DNA of 64,000 nucleotides from Natrinema zhouii (GTDB taxonomy: Archaea; Halobacteriota; Halobacteria; Halobacteriales; Natrialbaceae). Both the position numbers and the translations under genes were made by a program. Below the pieces are notes generated by a model that did not search any database, was not told where the DNA came from, and worked only from the letters and a program-made list of their open reading frames with translations. Where the stretch lies: NCBI RefSeq assembly GCF_013456555.2, contig NZ_CP059154.1, positions 868,001 to 932,000 of the forward strand, read 5' to 3'. Positions 36,412 to 45,353 of the stretch are shown one piece after another; position 1 is the first letter of the stretch; every line of letters starts with the position of its first letter.

Positions 36412-36737
36412 GATTGATCCTCTCGGTTGCGTTTGACGGGAACGACGATCGTCTGGACGATATCGCCCTCTTCGATGTCGAGGGCTTCCCGTTCGGGGCC
36501 GGGAATGCTGATACGACCACCGCTCTGAACGCGGGCTTTGAACGTCGCCGTGCCCATGTTCATGGGCCCGAACGCCGAGGCGTTCTCGAGCGGGTTCGCC
36601 GACGTGGCCTGCAGCAACTGTTTCATCATCTCCTGCTGGGATTCGGCGACCTGCTCGCCCGCGTCCTGCATTTCCTGCACTCCCTCCGTAAACATCGCGG
36701 GAGGGAACCAGAGCGATCGGTCGGAGTCGTCCGTCAT
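36408..36737 (-). CDS. phaR: PhaR-like AbrB-domain regulator of PHA synthesis
   Basis: 109 residues from ATG 36737 (MTDDSDRSLWFPPAMF). An N-terminal helical part, rich in Gln, Met and Glu (EMQDAGEQVAESQQEMMKQL), may touch granules or phasin. The C-terminal half FKARVQSGGRISIPGPEREALDIEEGDIV is a SpoVT/AbrB DNA-binding domain. In Haloferax mediterranei the gene at this place, PhaR, represses phaRP and influences granules. First gene of the phaRPEC operon. Confidence 0.88.
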   Translation of the reverse strand: MTDDSDRSLWFPPAMFTEGVQEMQDAGEQVAESQQEMMKQLLQATSANPLENASAFGPMNMGTATFKARVQSGGRISIPGPEREALDIEEGDIVQTIVVPVKRNREDQS

Positions 36738-36760
36738 CAACAGTACATTGGATCGCAGAC

Positions 36761-36769
36761 ATCATAAGG
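36761..36769 (-). promoter_or_regulatory. Promoter of the phaRPEC operon
   Basis: Read on the minus strand, CCTTATGAT is centred 28 bases before the phaR ATG, fitting a leaderless transcript. Nearby ACCATCTGATGGCATGAGATGG (36783-36804) contains the partial palindrome CCATCTGATGG, a possible binding site for PhaR. Confidence 0.5.
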
Positions 36770-36972
36770 CTTTCCACTAGATACCATCTGATGGCATGAG
36801 ATGGTTTAGTCTGGATCGATCCACCGCTCTTCGACTCGGATGAACGGTGCTCGCAATCGAACGCTGAACGTGACAGACAGGTGAAAATGGCGATATCAGT
36901 CGATAGGGGCGCTCTAACAGCGTATTACCCCAGATAGGGAGGAGTAAAACGGTGTTGGAGAAGCCAAAGAAG

Positions 36973-36981
36973 TCATATACA
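36973..36981 (+). promoter_or_regulatory. Promoter of phaJ
   Basis: TCATATACA centred 27 bases before the ATG at 37004, divergent from the phaR promoter, with about 200 bases between that could host shared regulation. Confidence 0.55.
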
Positions 36982-37003
36982 CGCCACACCTAGCCGTCCA
37001 TAG

Positions 37004-37642
37004 ATGACATCCCAGAACGCCGGCGAAGAGAATCTCGCGGCCATGACGAACGCATGGTCGGCTATGACGCGAGGGTTCCTTCGATCCGCGACCGCGGCGA
37101 ACCGTGCCGCCGTCTCCGCGATGCTTCCATCCGTCGACGGCGAGACCGATTCGGAGACGAACAGAGTCGCTCCATCGATTCCGTCGATCGACTACTCCGA
37201 TCTCGACTGGCAGTTCGATCGCACCGTCGACGATCCCGATCACATCAGCGTCGGCGACACCGTCACCTTCGAGAAGGCGCTCACCGACGAGGACGTCCGT
37301 GTGTTCGCCGCGGTCAGCGGCGACACGAACCGCCTGCACCTCGACGAGGCGTTCGCGTCCGACACTCGGTTCGGTGAACGTATCGTCCACGGGACGCTCG
37401 TCTCCGGGCTCATCAGCTCCGCCCTCGCTCGGCTTCCCGGACTCACCATCTACCTCTCACAGGACCTCGAGTTCAGCGGCCCCGTCGGCGTCGGCGACCG
37501 CGTCTCGGCCCGCGTCGAGATCGTCGAGGACCTCGGGAACGACCAGTACCGCCTCGAGACGGTCGTCCGAGACGAGGACGACGACGCGACCGTGATCGAC
37601 GGCGAGGCCGTCGTCCTGATCGACGATCTGCCCGCCGAGTAA
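37004..37642 (+). CDS. phaJ: (R)-specific enoyl-CoA hydratase, MaoC family (PhaJ-like)
   Basis: 212 residues. The hot-dog domain starts near residue 70; FAAVSGDTNRLHLDEAFA and FGERIVHGTLVSGLISSALARLPG carry the hydratase-2 motif with the Asp and His used for hydration. Its 65-residue N-terminal helical region, beginning ENLAAMTNAWSAMTRGFLRSA, is longer than in bacterial PhaJ and may tether it to granules. It converts enoyl-CoA from beta-oxidation to (R)-3-hydroxyacyl-CoA for PhaEC. Confidence 0.87.
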   Translation: MTSQNAGEENLAAMTNAWSAMTRGFLRSATAANRAAVSAMLPSVDGETDSETNRVAPSIPSIDYSDLDWQFDRTVDDPDHISVGDTVTFEKALTDEDVRVFAAVSGDTNRLHLDEAFASDTRFGERIVHGTLVSGLISSALARLPGLTIYLSQDLEFSGPVGVGDRVSARVEIVEDLGNDQYRLETVVRDEDDDATVIDGEAVVLIDDLPAE

Positions 37643-37762
37643 CGTTTTTCCGCCGGCCCGAGGCCATCGTTTTCTACAGGCGGAGCAGGCCGAAGCGGTT
37701 CACTTATGTCACCAGATATGACTCGCAGTTTCTATTTATGACTGGAATTCAAAGAGGTGAGT

Positions 37763-37918
37763 ATGCCACATGGTCAAGACGTTGAAAACGATACGTCAGA
37801 AATAGCATCCGAATACGAGTGCCTTCAGTGTGGGAGGATAGTCAAGGCCGAGACGAGCCCCGGCGAGTGTGAGGAGTGTGGCGGCGACTTCCAGAATCGA
37901 GCGAAATCGGTGGAATAG
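37763..37918 (+). CDS. Small rubrerythrin-like zinc-ribbon protein
   Basis: 51 residues, ATG 37763 to TAG 37918. Two CxxC knuckles (YECLQCGRIV and GECEECGGDF) form a rubredoxin/rubrerythrin-like zinc ribbon, and the ending NRAKSVE is common in the haloarchaeal family. A gaggtgag sequence just before the ATG may act as a ribosome binding site. Role unknown. Confidence 0.7.
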   Translation: MPHGQDVENDTSEIASEYECLQCGRIVKAETSPGECEECGGDFQNRAKSVE

Positions 37919-38098
37919 GGTTCTACCGGCTTCCTACGCGGTCTACTAGCGGACTCTGTTGAAGCTACCGTGAGTTGAGATTTAGTACTGCTGACTGGGC
38001 AAAGCGAGCATCGAAGTGACGCCCCGACTCGCCAACTGTTCTTGTGTCGAGTCGTCGAACCAAAACAAGCTAAGTAGCTCCTCGCGGAACGGCCGGAC

Positions 38099-39499
38099 AT
38101 GACGCTCTTTGGAACTGCAGGAATTCGCGGCCCGGTCGAGGACGTTTCGCCCTCGCTCGCGCTCGCTGTCGGTCAGGCCGCCGGCGACCCCGGCGAAACG
38201 TTCGTCGTCGGTCGCGACGGCCGAGAGACGGGACCGGCGCTCGCGGCGGCGATGACGGCTGGCCTCGAGAGCGCCGGGGCCGACGTTCGCCAGATCGGAC
38301 AGGTGCCGACGCCCGCACTCGCGTTCGCGTCGCGCGGCCGACGCGGTGTGATGCTCACGGCGAGTCACAACCCGCCCGCGGACAACGGCATCAAACTCTT
38401 CGTCGACGGCGTCGAATACGACAGCGATGCGGAACGGACGATCGACGACCGCGTCGCGAGCGAGAACGCGCGACTCGCTCGCTGGGACGAGTGGGGCGAG
38501 TCCGAGCGCCTCGCAGTACTCGATCGGTATCTCGAGGCCGTCGAGGGCTACGTCCGAGAGCGCTTCGGGACCCAAAACCCCGAGGACGAAACGCCGGATG
38601 ACCCGCTCGCAGGGCTTCGCATCGCCGTGGACTGCGGAAACGGCGTGGGCGCGCTCGCGACACCGCAGCTCCTCGAGCGACTCGGTGCGACCGTCGTCGC
38701 GGTCAACGCGTCCGTCGACGGCCACTTCCCCGGCCGCGAGAGCAAACCCACGCCAGAGACGCTCTCGGAGTTCATCGCGTTTCTCCGTGATGGCGACTTC
38801 GATCTCGGGCTGGCCCACGACGGCGACGCTGATCGGCTCGTCGTCCTCGGTCCCGACGGTGCGGTGATTCACGAGGACACCGTCCTCGCCGTCGTCGCAG
38901 CCCGATACACCGCAGACAGCGACGCCGATGATCCCGTCGTCGTCACCACGCCAAACGCCTCCGCGCGCATCGACGAGCGGGTCCGCGCGGCCGGCGGTCG
39001 GGTCGAACGCGTCCGGCTGGGTTCGCTCCACGAGGGAATTGCACGCGAACGCTCCCGCGGATCCGCGGACACCGAGATCGTCTTCGCCGCCGAACCCTGG
39101 AAACACATCCACACCGCCTTCGGCGGCTGGATCGACGGCGTCGTCAGCGCCGCGGTCGTCGCTGCGCTCGTCGCCGACGCCGGCGATACCGACCAGCTCA
39201 GGGACCCCGTCACCGAACGCCCCTACCGGAAGGTCAGTATCGACTGTCCGGACGCGGTCAAAGCCGACGTAATGGCCGCACTCGAGACCGAACTGCCCGC
39301 GGCGTTTCCGGAGGCGACGGTCGAGACGGAGTACGGCATCCGCCTCGAGTTCGCGGACGCGTCGTGGCTGCTCGTTCGACCGAGCGGGACGGAGCCGTAC
39401 ATTCGCCTGTACGTCGAGAGCGACGACATCGACGCCCTCGTCGCGGACGCACGGGCCGTCCTCGAGTCGGCAGTGGCGGACGCGACGCCCGATAGCTGA
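38099..39499 (+). CDS. glmM: Phosphohexomutase family protein (phosphoglucosamine/phosphomannomutase; possibly phosphopentomutase)
   Basis: 466 residues with all four domains of the alpha-D-phosphohexomutase family: catalytic Ser89 in TASHNPP, metal loop DGDADR, sugar loop near EPWKHIHTAFGGW, and phosphate loop RPSGTEP. It interconverts sugar-1- and 6- (or 5-) phosphates. Haloarchaea have several paralogues. Its place just before a nucleoside importer, cytidine deaminase and uridine phosphorylase raises the option that its substrate is ribose-1-phosphate or deoxyribose-1-phosphate. The symbol is a family label, not a proven role. Confidence 0.82.
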   Translation: MTLFGTAGIRGPVEDVSPSLALAVGQAAGDPGETFVVGRDGRETGPALAAAMTAGLESAGADVRQIGQVPTPALAFASRGRRGVMLTASHNPPADNGIKLFVDGVEYDSDAERTIDDRVASENARLARWDEWGESERLAVLDRYLEAVEGYVRERFGTQNPEDETPDDPLAGLRIAVDCGNGVGALATPQLLERLGATVVAVNASVDGHFPGRESKPTPETLSEFIAFLRDGDFDLGLAHDGDADRLVVLGPDGAVIHEDTVLAVVAARYTADSDADDPVVVTTPNASARIDERVRAAGGRVERVRLGSLHEGIARERSRGSADTEIVFAAEPWKHIHTAFGGWIDGVVSAAVVAALVADAGDTDQLRDPVTERPYRKVSIDCPDAVKADVMAALETELPAAFPEATVETEYGIRLEFADASWLLVRPSGTEPYIRLYVESDDIDALVADARAVLESAVADATPDS

Positions 39500-39570
39500 C
39501 GTAGAAACGCAACCAGACGGGACGACTGAATATTTAGTGAGTTTTTCCCGGGTCGAAACGAACTCTCCGA

Positions 39571-39580
39571 CGGATATTTA
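39571..39580 (+). promoter_or_regulatory. TATA box of the nucleoside importer operon
   Basis: CGGATATTTA centred about 30 bases before the ATG at 39606. Confidence 0.55.
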
Positions 39581-39605
39581 GCAGATGGTTACTGTACGAT
39601 AGTGC

Positions 39606-40658
39606 ATGTCACGAGAGAGACGAAGCGTTCTTAAAGGACTGAGTGCAGTCGGCCTCGCGGGGGTCGCCGGCTGTATTGGTGGGTTCGGTGGAGAGAGTGA
39701 CGCAGAGTATCAGGTCGGGATGGTGTACGCAACCGGCGGGCTCGGAGACGACTCGTTCAACGACATGGCCAAGCAGGGAGTCGTGGACGCACGGGACGAA
39801 TTCGACCTCGCGTTCGACGAACGGGAACCGGGGAGAGAAGGCGAGTTCCCCAGTGCACAGCGCGACTTTGCGGAGTCCGGTGACTACGATCTGATCAACT
39901 GTATCGGCTACGCACAGGCCGAGGCGCTCGGGGAGAACGCTCCCGACTATCCGGACCAGAACTTCATCATCGTCGACGCAGTAGTCGAGGAGGATAACGT
40001 CCGGAGCTACGTGTTCGAAGAGCCTGATGGCTCGTTCCAGGTCGGCCACCTGGCCGGGCTGCTGACCGATCGGGAGTTCGCCGCCGGTGCCGGCGAGACG
40101 AACCCCGACGCCAGCACCGTCGGATTCATTGGTGGCACCGAATCTGCCCTGATCCAGTCGTTCGAGGCCGGCTTCCGAGCCGGCGTCGAGCACGCGAACG
40201 CCGACGTCAACGTCGTCTCGTCGTACGTCGGTGACTTCAACGATACCGCCCAGGGACAGTCGAGCGCTCGATCGATGTACCAGAACGAGGACGCAGACAT
40301 CATCTTCCACGCGGCCGGTCGAACCGGTATCGGCGTCTTTCAGGCGGCCCAGGACGAAGGTCGGTTCGCGATCGGCGTCGACAGCGACCAGTCGCTCTCT
40401 AACGAGGACTTCGCGGACGTCATCCTCGCGAGCATGGTCAAGCGCGTCGACACCGCTGTCTACAACGCTATCGAATCCGTCGTCAACGACGAGTTCGAAG
40501 GCGGTGCAGCCGAAACCCTCGGCCTCGAGCAGGATGGCGTCAGCGCCGTCTACGGGGACGAGATCGGCGGCGAGATCCCCCAGGAGATCAAAGACGCTCT
40601 CGAGGAGTCCCGGCAAGCGATCATCGACGGCGAGATCGACGTCCCAAGCGAACTGTAA
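39606..40658 (+). CDS. BMP-family nucleoside-binding lipoprotein of an ABC importer
   Basis: 350 residues. The N-terminus MSRERRSVLKGLSAVGLAGVAGC combines a twin-arginine signal with a lipobox ending in Cys, so it is exported folded and lipid-anchored, as is usual in haloarchaea. The mature part is a BMP (PnrA-like) periplasmic-binding fold: VGMVYATGGLGDDSFNDMA, then GYAQAEALGENAPDYPDQNF. BMP proteins bind purine or pyrimidine nucleosides. It is followed after four bases by the ATPase gene. Confidence 0.9.
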   Translation: MSRERRSVLKGLSAVGLAGVAGCIGGFGGESDAEYQVGMVYATGGLGDDSFNDMAKQGVVDARDEFDLAFDEREPGREGEFPSAQRDFAESGDYDLINCIGYAQAEALGENAPDYPDQNFIIVDAVVEEDNVRSYVFEEPDGSFQVGHLAGLLTDREFAAGAGETNPDASTVGFIGGTESALIQSFEAGFRAGVEHANADVNVVSSYVGDFNDTAQGQSSARSMYQNEDADIIFHAAGRTGIGVFQAAQDEGRFAIGVDSDQSLSNEDFADVILASMVKRVDTAVYNAIESVVNDEFEGGAAETLGLEQDGVSAVYGDEIGGEIPQEIKDALEESRQAIIDGEIDVPSEL

Positions 40659-40662
40659 CCGT

Positions 40663-42306
40663 ATGAGCGAGCCCGGAATGGGGACGACTGACGGGATGGG
40701 ACCAACCACGGAGGTGGGGGAGCACACTGCCGAGACGAAGGGCACAGGCAGCGACCTCGCCGTCCACCTCGACGGCATCACCAAGCGGTTCCCAGGAGTC
40801 GTGGCGAACGACGACGTGGATCTCCGCGTCGAACGAGGGACCGTCCACGCCTTGCTCGGGGAGAACGGGGCCGGGAAAACGACGCTGATGAACGTCCTCT
40901 ATGGACTCTACGAACCTGAGGAGGGGCGGGTCGTCGTCGATGGCGAGGAACGGACCTTCGACTCGCCGCGGGACGCCATCGACGCCGGCATCGGGATGAT
41001 CCACCAGCACTTCATGCTGGTCGATCCGATGACGATCGCCGAAAACATCGCGCTGGGGAACGAACCCACGAAGTGGTTCGGCATGGCGGTCGATCGCGAC
41101 CGCATTGACCGCGACATTCGCGACCTCTGTGATCGATACGGCTTCGACGTCGATCCGGGAGCCACGGTCGAAGACGTGGGCGTCGGCGTCCAGCAACGCG
41201 TCGAGATCCTCAAGGCGCTGTTCCGCGGTGCGGACATCCTCATCCTCGACGAGCCGACCGCCGTTCTCACGCCCCAGGAAGTCGAGGGCCTCTACGACGT
41301 CCTCGAGGAACTCACCGATCAGGGGAAGACGATCATTTTCATCACGCACAAACTCGACGAAGCGACCCACGCCGCCGACGCGATCACTGTCCTCCGGGAC
41401 GGGAAGTCCGTCGGGACGGTCCGTCCCGAGCGCACGAGCCGGGAGGACCTAGCCGAGCGCATGGTCGGCCGGGAAGTGCTCCTCGAGGCCGAATCGGAGC
41501 CGGTCGAAACGGGCGATGTCGTCCTCTCGACGCAGGACGTCGTCGTCGAGGACGCCCGCGGCGTCGAACTCGTCTCGGGGATCGATCTCGACGTGCGCGC
41601 GGGCGAAATCCTCGGGATCGCGGGCGTCGACGGCAACGGACAGGCCGAACTGGTCGAGGCGATCACCGGCCTCAGGACGCCCGACGAGGGGACGATCGCC
41701 TACGAGGGAGCGGATATCACGGAGTGGTCTCGACGTCGACGGATCGAGAGCGGGATGGCCTACATCCCCGAAGATCGCCACGAGCGAGGGCTCGTCATGC
41801 CGTTCGACCTCGTCGAGAACGGCGTCCTCGGAAGCCAGCGGTCGGCCCGATTCTCCGACGGCGGTCGCATCGACTGGACCGGCGTCCGCGACCACACCGA
41901 GGAGCTCATCGAGACCTACGACGTTCGACCGCCGAACGCCGACGCCGACGCGCAGTCCTTCTCGGGCGGCAACCAGCAGAAGTTCATCGTCGGTCGCGAG
42001 TTCGAGCGCGATCCCTCGCTCGTCGTCGCGACCCACCCCACCCGCGGCGTCGACATCGGCTCGACCGAGTTCATTCACGACCGCCTGCTCGAGCTTCGCC
42101 GCGAGGGGGTCGCGGTCCTGCTCGTTTCCTCGAAGCTCGACGAGGTGCAGTCGCTATCGGACCGGTTGGCGGTCATCTACGAGGGCGAATTCATCGACGT
42201 CACCGATCCGGACACCATCACCGAGGAAGAACTCGGCTTGCGCATGGCCGGTCACCAGCCGGGAACGGACGCAGTCGACGGACCGAACGCAGGTGAGTCC
42301 CGATGA
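40663..42306 (+). CDS. ABC transporter ATPase with two nucleotide-binding domains (nucleoside type)
   Basis: 547 residues from ATG 40663 (MSEPGMGTTDGM). Domain 1 has Walker A GENGAGKTTLMN and Walker B ILILDEPTAVLT. Domain 2 has a degenerate P-loop (GVDGNGQAELVEA) and the signature FSGGNQQKFIVGREF. This fused pair with one imperfect half is the hallmark of the RbsA/NupA-like carbohydrate-and-nucleoside class. It overlaps the first permease gene by four bases. Confidence 0.9.
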   Translation: MSEPGMGTTDGMGPTTEVGEHTAETKGTGSDLAVHLDGITKRFPGVVANDDVDLRVERGTVHALLGENGAGKTTLMNVLYGLYEPEEGRVVVDGEERTFDSPRDAIDAGIGMIHQHFMLVDPMTIAENIALGNEPTKWFGMAVDRDRIDRDIRDLCDRYGFDVDPGATVEDVGVGVQQRVEILKALFRGADILILDEPTAVLTPQEVEGLYDVLEELTDQGKTIIFITHKLDEATHAADAITVLRDGKSVGTVRPERTSREDLAERMVGREVLLEAESEPVETGDVVLSTQDVVVEDARGVELVSGIDLDVRAGEILGIAGVDGNGQAELVEAITGLRTPDEGTIAYEGADITEWSRRRRIESGMAYIPEDRHERGLVMPFDLVENGVLGSQRSARFSDGGRIDWTGVRDHTEELIETYDVRPPNADADAQSFSGGNQQKFIVGREFERDPSLVVATHPTRGVDIGSTEFIHDRLLELRREGVAVLLVSSKLDEVQSLSDRLAVIYEGEFIDVTDPDTITEEELGLRMAGHQPGTDAVDGPNAGESR

Positions 42307-43553
42307 GGGAGCGACTCGAGGGGGTTCTCGAGCGCCTCGTTCGGGCATCGGTCTTCCATCGGGTCGTTATCAGCGTCGCGGCACTGTTCGCCGCCGTTCT
42401 CATCGGCGGCATCCTCGTCTTCGTCTCCGGCGGGTTCGCCTCCTGTCGGGCCGGTCTCGACGTGGCAGGCATGACGTTCTGTTACAACCCGATGCAGGTC
42501 TACTACGAGCTGTTCTTCGGGGCCCTGGGCCACCCGCTTGAGGTCGGCTGGCAGCTCACCAATGGGAGCCTCGCGACGACGCTCCAGCAGATGACACTGC
42601 TGATCTTCGCGGGGCTATCGGTCGCGGTTGCGTTCCGTGCCGGCCTGCTCAACATCGGCACGCAGGGTCAGCTGGTCGTCGGCGGGCTTGCGACGGCGGT
42701 CACCGTCGTCTACGCGGCGTCGATCGTTCCCGACGGGTTAATCGGAACCGTCGTACTCATCCCGCTCGGGGTCCTCGCTGGTGCGCTCGTCGGCGGGTTC
42801 TACGGTGCGATTCCAGGCGCGCTCAAGGCCTACGCCGATGCCAACGAGGTCATCACGACTATCATGCTCAACTTTATCGCGGTCGGCATCACCTCGACGC
42901 TGCTCTCCTGGCGGTTTCAGGATCCGAACAGTAACAATTCACAGACGGCACCGATTCCCGAGTACGCCGAGATACCGACCGTTCCAGTGATCGGCTTCGC
43001 CGGTCGAGTAGACTTCTCGCTGCTCGCGCTGGCTTTCGCCGTCGCGCTCATGATCGCCATCGCGTGGCTGTTCGCTCGAACGTCGTTCGGCTACGAGCTT
43101 CGCATGAGCGGCACGCAGCCGGAAGCGGCCGCTTACGGCGGCGTCGACGAGAAGAAGATGACCGTCGCCAGCATGACTCTCTCGGGCGCGCTCGGTGGCA
43201 TCGCCGGGGCGTTCTGGGTGCTCATGGTACACGGCCGCTGGCTCGAGAATGTTCCGTCGATCGGGTTCGACGGGATCGCCGTCTCGGTGCTGGCCGGCAA
43301 CGGTCCGATCGGTGTCGGCGCGGCGGCGTTCCTGTTCGGCGTCCTCGAGAGCGGCTCGAGCAGGGTCGGGACAGCAACGGACGTCCCGCCGGAACTGGTC
43401 GGGATCCTGACCGGGCTCATCATCCTCTTCGTCGCCATGCCGGAGTTCTTCCGGATGGTGGGTCGACGATACGTCGATGTCGGTTCGGCGGAGCCGGTTC
43501 GGGCGGACGGCGGTGGCTCGGGAGCCGACGACGGAGGTGAGAACGATGCGTAA
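42303..43553 (+). CDS. Nucleoside ABC transporter permease 1
   Basis: 416 residues with about ten hydrophobic helices. FRAGLLNIGTQGQLVVGG and ALKAYADANEVITTIMLNFIA are the conserved regions of BMP-system permeases. It has a longer loop before PNSNNSQTAPIPEY than the second permease. The C-terminus overlaps the next gene by eight bases, so the subunits are coordinately made. Confidence 0.9.
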   Translation: MRERLEGVLERLVRASVFHRVVISVAALFAAVLIGGILVFVSGGFASCRAGLDVAGMTFCYNPMQVYYELFFGALGHPLEVGWQLTNGSLATTLQQMTLLIFAGLSVAVAFRAGLLNIGTQGQLVVGGLATAVTVVYAASIVPDGLIGTVVLIPLGVLAGALVGGFYGAIPGALKAYADANEVITTIMLNFIAVGITSTLLSWRFQDPNSNNSQTAPIPEYAEIPTVPVIGFAGRVDFSLLALAFAVALMIAIAWLFARTSFGYELRMSGTQPEAAAYGGVDEKKMTVASMTLSGALGGIAGAFWVLMVHGRWLENVPSIGFDGIAVSVLAGNGPIGVGAAAFLFGVLESGSSRVGTATDVPPELVGILTGLIILFVAMPEFFRMVGRRYVDVGSAEPVRADGGGSGADDGGENDA

Positions 43554-44589
43554 GCGATTCCGCCGAACGCGCGAAACCCTCGCTCGATATCCGCTCGCAA
43601 CGGCTCTCGGTGGCCTCGTTATCTGTCTGCTCTTCCTCTGGCTGACGCCGGCAAGCTGGCAGACATCGACGCTCCGGCTCGCCGTCCCGATCGCGCTCGC
43701 GGCGATCGGCGGTATCTTCGCCGAGAAGAGCGGCGTTATCAACATCGGCATCGAGGGGCTGTTGATCGTCTCGTCGTTCAGCGCGATCATCGCCGTCTAC
43801 TGGCTGGGCAATGGCACGACGCTGGGTCTGTCGAACCTCTGGTGGGGCCTGCTGATCGGCGTGCTCGTCAGCGTCGTCTTCGCGCTGATCTTCGCGATCG
43901 TCTGTATCGAGTTCGAAGCCGATCAGATCATCGCCGGACTCGCGATCTGGCTCATCTCGCTCGGTCTGGCGCCGTTCGCCTCGCGGATCGTCTTCGGGAG
44001 TCCGAACACCGCGAACGTCGCGCTCTTCGACGACGTGACTGTCCCGGTGCTGTCGGAGATTCCGATCTTCGGCTATCTGCTGTTCGACACCGAACCGCAG
44101 GTGTACATCATGCTCGTGGGCGCCCTCGCGGGCTGGTACCTGCTCGCTCGGACGAACTTCGGGCGGTGGGTGGTCGCCAGCGGCGAGAACCCGAAGGCGC
44201 TGGATACGGCCGGCGTCGACGTCCGCAAGATCCGCTACGCCGCGGTGCTCCTCTCTGGCGTCTTCGCCGGGCTCGGCGGCGCGGGCTTCGCCCTCGGTAC
44301 CCTCGGCACGTTCACCGGCACCGGCGACACCGCGATCAACGGTCGGGGATTCATCGCGATCGCGACCTACCTGCTCGCGAACTACCACCCGCTTGGTGCC
44401 CTCGTCGGATCGTTCCTCTTCGCGGGACTCAATTCGATGCAGGACACGCTTCAAACGGCGGGATACGGCCTTCCGACGGAGCTCATTCGGACGATTCCGC
44501 ACATGACGGTCATCCTCGTCCTCGTGCTCGTCGGGCGCACCCGCCTGCCGGACGCCGCCGGCGACCACTATGAGTCCGGCGAGGACTGA
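43546..44589 (+). CDS. Nucleoside ABC transporter permease 2
   Basis: 347 residues from ATG 43546 (MRKRFRRTRETLARYP), preferred over an earlier in-frame start deep inside permease 1. It has eight to ten helices, with GGIFAEKSGVINIGIEGLLIV and VCIEFEADQIIAGLAI as the family motifs. It forms the heterodimeric channel with permease 1. Confidence 0.9.
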   Translation: MRKRFRRTRETLARYPLATALGGLVICLLFLWLTPASWQTSTLRLAVPIALAAIGGIFAEKSGVINIGIEGLLIVSSFSAIIAVYWLGNGTTLGLSNLWWGLLIGVLVSVVFALIFAIVCIEFEADQIIAGLAIWLISLGLAPFASRIVFGSPNTANVALFDDVTVPVLSEIPIFGYLLFDTEPQVYIMLVGALAGWYLLARTNFGRWVVASGENPKALDTAGVDVRKIRYAAVLLSGVFAGLGGAGFALGTLGTFTGTGDTAINGRGFIAIATYLLANYHPLGALVGSFLFAGLNSMQDTLQTAGYGLPTELIRTIPHMTVILVLVLVGRTRLPDAAGDHYESGED

Positions 44590-44664
44590 TCACCGTCGGC
44601 CGTCTCGGCCGTCGAAACCCAACCGGTCGATGCCTTCTTGCCCCCGCTCGGGCTACCACCCGTC

Positions 44665-45063
44665 GTGACTGAACACGAGCTCATTACCGCCGCTCGCGAC
44701 GTCCAAGACCGAGCACACGTTCCCTACTCCGAGTACCAGGTCGGTGCTGCCCTCGAGACGGCCGACGGAGAGGTCTTCGTGGGCTGCAACCTCGAGAACG
44801 CGAACTTCAGTAACAGCCTTCACGCCGAGGAGGTCGCGATCGCGGAAGCGGTCAAGAACGGCCACCGGGAGTTCTCGCGCCTCGCCGTGAGTTCGGGACG
44901 CCGCGACGGCGTCACCCCCTGCGGGATGTGTCGGCAGACACTGACGGAGTTCTGTGACGACGACCTCGTCGTCTACTGTGACGAGGGCGAAGGTGAGGAG
45001 CCGACCGAGTACACGCTCGGCGAACTGCTGCCGAACACGATCACGCAGGAAACGCTCGAGTAG
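44665..45063 (+). CDS. cdd: Cytidine deaminase
   Basis: 132 residues from GTG 44665 (VTEHELITAARDVQ). The zinc site is complete: HAEEVAIAEAV gives the zinc ligand and the catalytic Glu of the (C/H)AE motif, and PCGMCRQTL the two cysteines. NLENANFSNSLHAEE matches the substrate loop of the tetrameric enzymes. It turns cytidine and deoxycytidine taken up by the importer into uridine forms. It lies 75 bases after the importer operon. Confidence 0.93.
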   Translation: MTEHELITAARDVQDRAHVPYSEYQVGAALETADGEVFVGCNLENANFSNSLHAEEVAIAEAVKNGHREFSRLAVSSGRRDGVTPCGMCRQTLTEFCDDDLVVYCDEGEGEEPTEYTLGELLPNTITQETLE

Positions 45064-45080
45064 CTCGCAACGCGCAATTT

Positions 45081-45344
45081 TCAGAACTGTCGTTCGAACG
45101 CCAGCGGATCGGAAACAGTATGACATCCACCCCACCGTAAACGGCGGGGTTTCCTCGGGCTAGGAGTCTCGGCTACGCCGAATCCACGGAGGCAACTTGC
45201 GGGTTCGTGTGCTCCTCGTTGGGACGGTGAGCGTGTGATCCAGGCGATCGGTCGCGGAGCGACGACGGTTTTGACCAGGCGTGCGATCTCGCCGTCCGTT
45301 CGGTCTGCCGTCGCGAATTCGTGCATTTCCTCGTCGGTAAGCAC
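45081..45344 (-). pseudogene. Flavin reductase-like gene split by a right-end copy of the TnpB element
   Basis: The first 37 codons read MLTDEEMHEFATADRTD... LVKTVVAPRPIAWIT; the PRPIAW(I/V) motif is the start of the FMN-binding split-barrel flavin reductase family. The sequence then passes into the TnpB-element end at about 45238 and on its far side ends DPLAFERQF and stop, which could be the original C-terminus. The bulk of a normal 180-200 residue protein is missing, so it is not functional. The assignment rests on a short motif. Confidence 0.5.
45119..45238 (-). mobile_element. Solo right end of the TnpB element (guide-RNA-like remnant)
   Basis: Reverse-complemented, this 120-base piece matches 33640-33748 closely: the last tnpB codons (AACGAGGAGCACACGAACCC, then GCAAGTTGCCTCCGTGGA), the GGCGTAGCCGAGACTC segment, the palindrome (here 45130-45149), and the terminal GGATGTCAT. 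The palindrome has one changed pair that becomes G-U if the minus strand is transcribed. No tnpB body or left end is present. It may be deletion debris or a stand-alone guide RNA locus. Confidence 0.8.
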
Positions 45345-45353
45345 CCCTCTTAC

